The translations under genes and the position numbers were made by a program. Below, in pieces: positions 6,289 through 7,887 of a DNA stretch of 7,887 bases. Position 1 is the first letter of the stretch, and the number at the start of each line of letters is the position of its first letter. The DNA comes from Rhodothermia bacterium (lineage in GTDB: Bacteria; Bacteroidota; Rhodothermia; Rhodothermales; JABDKH01). The notes under the pieces are model-generated. The model searched no databases and was not told the origin of the DNA. It saw nothing but the letters and a program-made list of their open reading frames with translations. The DNA lies in the NCBI GenBank assembly GCA_018679295.1, contig JAHHLP010000512.1:1-7887 (forward strand), given 5' to 3'.

Positions 6289-6315
6289 GGTCCAACTGTG
6301 ACGGTCAGATTTGCC

Positions 6316-6813
6316 TCACTCGATCGGAGGCGGAGGAGGCGGAGGCATAGAGTCACCATGTACCCGACCGCTATCCCTTCTCATATGCCGGCGGAATCGC
6401 GGAGATCGAGGTGGACCCGGTTCTTCCAGGCGTGGGCGGCCGTCCCGCCACGGACCCCTTCGTCTAAAACGAAGATGCTCCTCGAGCCGTGCCATCTGCT
6501 CCTCCGTCAGAATATCCTCAAGCTCTGCTTTGACTGAGTCGTTCAGCGCTCTCATGGCCTGCCGCGACTCTCGCATGATCTCAATGGCCTTCGGCGAGGC
6601 GCCGTCCAAAACGCTGCGAAGGGCTTCGCGCTGCTCCTCGTTCGACGGGTTGACAACCTCAATCAGTCGCGACGAGTATCCGTCGCGCGTCATCAAGCTG
6701 CCCAGCCTGTCAAGCCGCTGACGCACAAAATACCCATTGATCAACGCGCCAAGCAGAAGACCGATGATGAGGGTCGCCAGCAACAGCAATATGGATTTTG
6801 TTCGGGGAGACAT
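6316..6813 (-). CDS. Membrane-anchored periplasmic Spy/CpxP/CnrX-like protein
   Basis: This 165-residue protein has an uncleaved N-terminal membrane anchor (about 8-29) followed by a helical periplasmic domain (about 45-115). The latter carries the LTxxQ signature as LTEEQ (102-106), typical of the Spy/CpxP/ZraP/CnrX helical-hairpin family, whose members sense metals or misfolded envelope proteins. Arg/Glu spacing along the helices fits that fold. The C-terminal 50 residues are unusual: Arg/Pro-rich and apparently disordered, ending in seven consecutive prolines (157-163). Histidines are few (113, 143, 152), so metal binding is possible but not evident. A good AAAGGA site lies 11 bases before the ATG at 6813. 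Placement directly after a sigma/anti-sigma pair parallels cnrY-cnrX-cnrH, suggesting it gates the anti-sigma factor. Metal specificity cannot be assigned. Confidence 0.8.
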   Translation of the reverse strand: MSPRTKSILLLLATLIIGLLLGALINGYFVRQRLDRLGSLMTRDGYSSRLIEVVNPSNEEQREALRSVLDGASPKAIEIMRESRQAMRALNDSVKAELEDILTEEQMARLEEHLRFRRRGPWRDGRPRLEEPGPPRSPRFRRHMRRDSGRVHGDSMPPPPPPPIE

Positions 6814-6846
6814 GGCACCGTTCGTCCTTTTTCTTTTCGGCAGATC

Positions 6847-7266
6847 CTAAATACCCTGCAGGTAATACAGACTCTCAAGGTCATCGGCGGGCAATCCGAA
6901 GATAGCCTCGACCGTCGATGCGGAGGTTTCCAGGTCCTGCCCCTGGAGCGCGTTGTAGGTTCCAAGCCCGATGACGACCAGAACGGACGCGGCAGCGAGC
7001 CGAAGAAAGACCCACTGCATCGTTTCGTAAAGCACGGCTTTCGCGTCTGTCGCCCTGCCAGCGATCCTCTTCATCACGCGATCGGCAAAGTATGGCCCGA
7101 ACGAACTGGCAGCGGATGACGACATCATTGCATTGAGGCGGCTCAGTTGATCCAGTTCCGACTGGAGATCAGGGCTGCGTCTGATAGCGTCTTGCGCACG
7201 TTCCTCGCTTACAGGGTCAAGCTCTCCACGGAGCAGCCGCAGCATTGTATCTCGATCAACTTTCAT
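6847..7266 (-). CDS. Membrane-anchored, zinc-free anti-sigma factor
   Basis: This 139-residue protein has a helical cytoplasmic N-terminal part (about 1-80), including LRLLRGELDPVSEERA (9-24). One membrane span follows at about 85-107, then a 32-residue periplasmic tail. The architecture and position behind an ECF sigma gene indicate an anti-sigma factor that holds the sigma at the membrane. It contains no Cys or His, so it is not a ZAS zinc-binding type; it would rely on helices only, as CnrY and related short anti-sigmas do. The amphipathic segment SSFGPYFADRVMKRI (53-67) may also contact sigma. I prefer the ATG at 7266 to the TTG at 7284, because GAGGA (7278-7274) sits seven bases before it. 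The gene begins 18 bases after the sigma stop, so the two are translationally close. Sequence similarity to named anti-sigmas is low, so the call rests on architecture and context. Confidence 0.75.
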   Translation of the reverse strand: MKVDRDTMLRLLRGELDPVSEERAQDAIRRSPDLQSELDQLSRLNAMMSSSAASSFGPYFADRVMKRIAGRATDAKAVLYETMQWVFLRLAAASVLVVIGLGTYNALQGQDLETSASTVEAIFGLPADDLESLYYLQGI

Positions 7267-7284
7267 GTTCTTGTCCTCATGCAA

Positions 7285-7875
7285 TCATCCTGTTGCGTCC
7301 GTCGTCCGCAGTTCGATCACCGGCGCGAGCAGTTCTTCCAAGCGCTCGAGGGCTCGGGACAAACGGGACATAACGGTGCCTGCCGGTACACCCAACAACT
7401 CGGCGGTCTCGTTTGTGGAGTAACCCTGCAGCATGCGCAGCACCACGACGGCCCGATGGTCGGCTTTCAGTCGACCGAGTGCCGCGTGTACCAGCCGTTG
7501 CCGTTCCGACTCTTCCACCTCGGCCGACAGGTCACCGACCGGCTCCAACCTCGACTCGAGATCATCGACAGAGCCTGCGAAGCGGTTCAGCCGCGACTTA
7601 CGCTTTCTGATCATCTTCAGCGACTGGTTGATGGCAATGCGCGTCAGATACGTACCAAGCGCCGCGTCGCCACGAAACCGATCCAGCGAACGAAAGAAGC
7701 GAATGAAAACTTCCTGTCCGACGTCTTCCGCGTCCTGACCATACCCGACCATGCCGATTACCGTAGCAGCCACCTGACCCTCATACCTTTCAACAAGCTT
7801 ACGAAACGCGTCGGCGTCACCGTCACGGGCCCGCTCCACCAGTTGATCGTCCGAAATTTTGTCCGCGTCTGCCAT
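7285..7875 (-). CDS. Canonical ECF (RpoE-like) sigma factor
   Basis: This 196-residue group IV sigma factor recruits core RNA polymerase to stress promoters. Region 2 (about 23-95) has the acidic core-binding motif DAEDVGQEVF (48-57) and RFRGDAALGTYLTRIAINQS (66-85), the usual promoter-melting and -10-reading part. An acidic linker (about 102-124) precedes region 4 (about 126-185), with helix-turn-helix YSTNETAELLGVPAGTVMSRL (152-172). It leads the cluster and is followed at once by its presumed anti-sigma gene. The ATG at 7875 is plausible for the family, but only 12 bases of upstream sequence are present and the frame stays open to the edge, so an earlier start and the promoter lie outside the window. 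The contrast with the DAED-less sigma at 5186-5749 is clear. Confidence 0.95.
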   Translation of the reverse strand: MADADKISDDQLVERARDGDADAFRKLVERYEGQVAATVIGMVGYGQDAEDVGQEVFIRFFRSLDRFRGDAALGTYLTRIAINQSLKMIRKRKSRLNRFAGSVDDLESRLEPVGDLSAEVEESERQRLVHAALGRLKADHRAVVVLRMLQGYSTNETAELLGVPAGTVMSRLSRALERLEELLAPVIELRTTDATG

Positions 7876-7887
7876 TCGGCGATTGTC

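Noticed and set aside
7267..7284. TTG start at 7284 for the anti-sigma gene
   Set aside because: The ATG at 7266 has GAGGA at ideal distance, and that site would lie inside the coding region if TTG were used.

Overview
The window reads like accessory or regulatory chromosome from a moderately GC-rich, Gram-negative environmental bacterium. Three things point that way: an ECF sigma factor of the Sigma70_ECF/TIGR02999 type, a one-membrane-span Ser/Thr kinase fused to kinesin-light-chain-like TPRs, and a CnrYXH-like sigma/anti-sigma/periplasmic-sensor cassette. This mix is common in Rhodothermota, Acidobacteriota, Gemmatimonadota and Planctomycetota. I cannot fix the phylum; Rhodothermota-like is a guess. 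There are no mobile elements, tRNAs, rRNAs or CRISPR arrays that I can see.

Almost everything is on the minus strand, so read it from high to low coordinates. (1) 7875-5962 is a tight cluster: a canonical ECF sigma factor, a zinc-free membrane-anchored anti-sigma factor, a membrane-anchored Spy/CpxP/CnrX-like protein with an LTxxQ motif, and a small three-span membrane protein. This looks like an envelope- or metal-stress module. (2) 5749-586 is a second signalling cluster: a non-canonical ECF sigma factor, a 12-span major facilitator transporter, a 931-residue receptor-like Ser/Thr kinase with ten exact 42-residue repeats, and an unrecognised 78-residue protein. (3) The left end (1-585) carries a separate plus-strand unit: a folded leader, a strong Shine-Dalgarno site, a 34-codon ORF with a hydrophobic C-terminal half, and a good hairpin terminator. 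It converges on the minus-strand cluster.

The two sigma factors use visibly different logic. The first has the acidic DAED motif in region 2.2 and a conventional anti-sigma gene directly behind it. The second has Asn-Thr-Thr-Ala at the aligned position, no anti-sigma gene, and a Ser/Thr kinase nearby. This matches the known principle of ECF sigma factors switched on by threonine phosphorylation (EcfP/PknT in Vibrio). The likely flow is TPR sensor, then kinase, then phospho-sigma, then target genes. That flow, and the role of the transporter lying between sigma and kinase genes, are inferences. The least explained element is the small plus-strand unit at 268-506.
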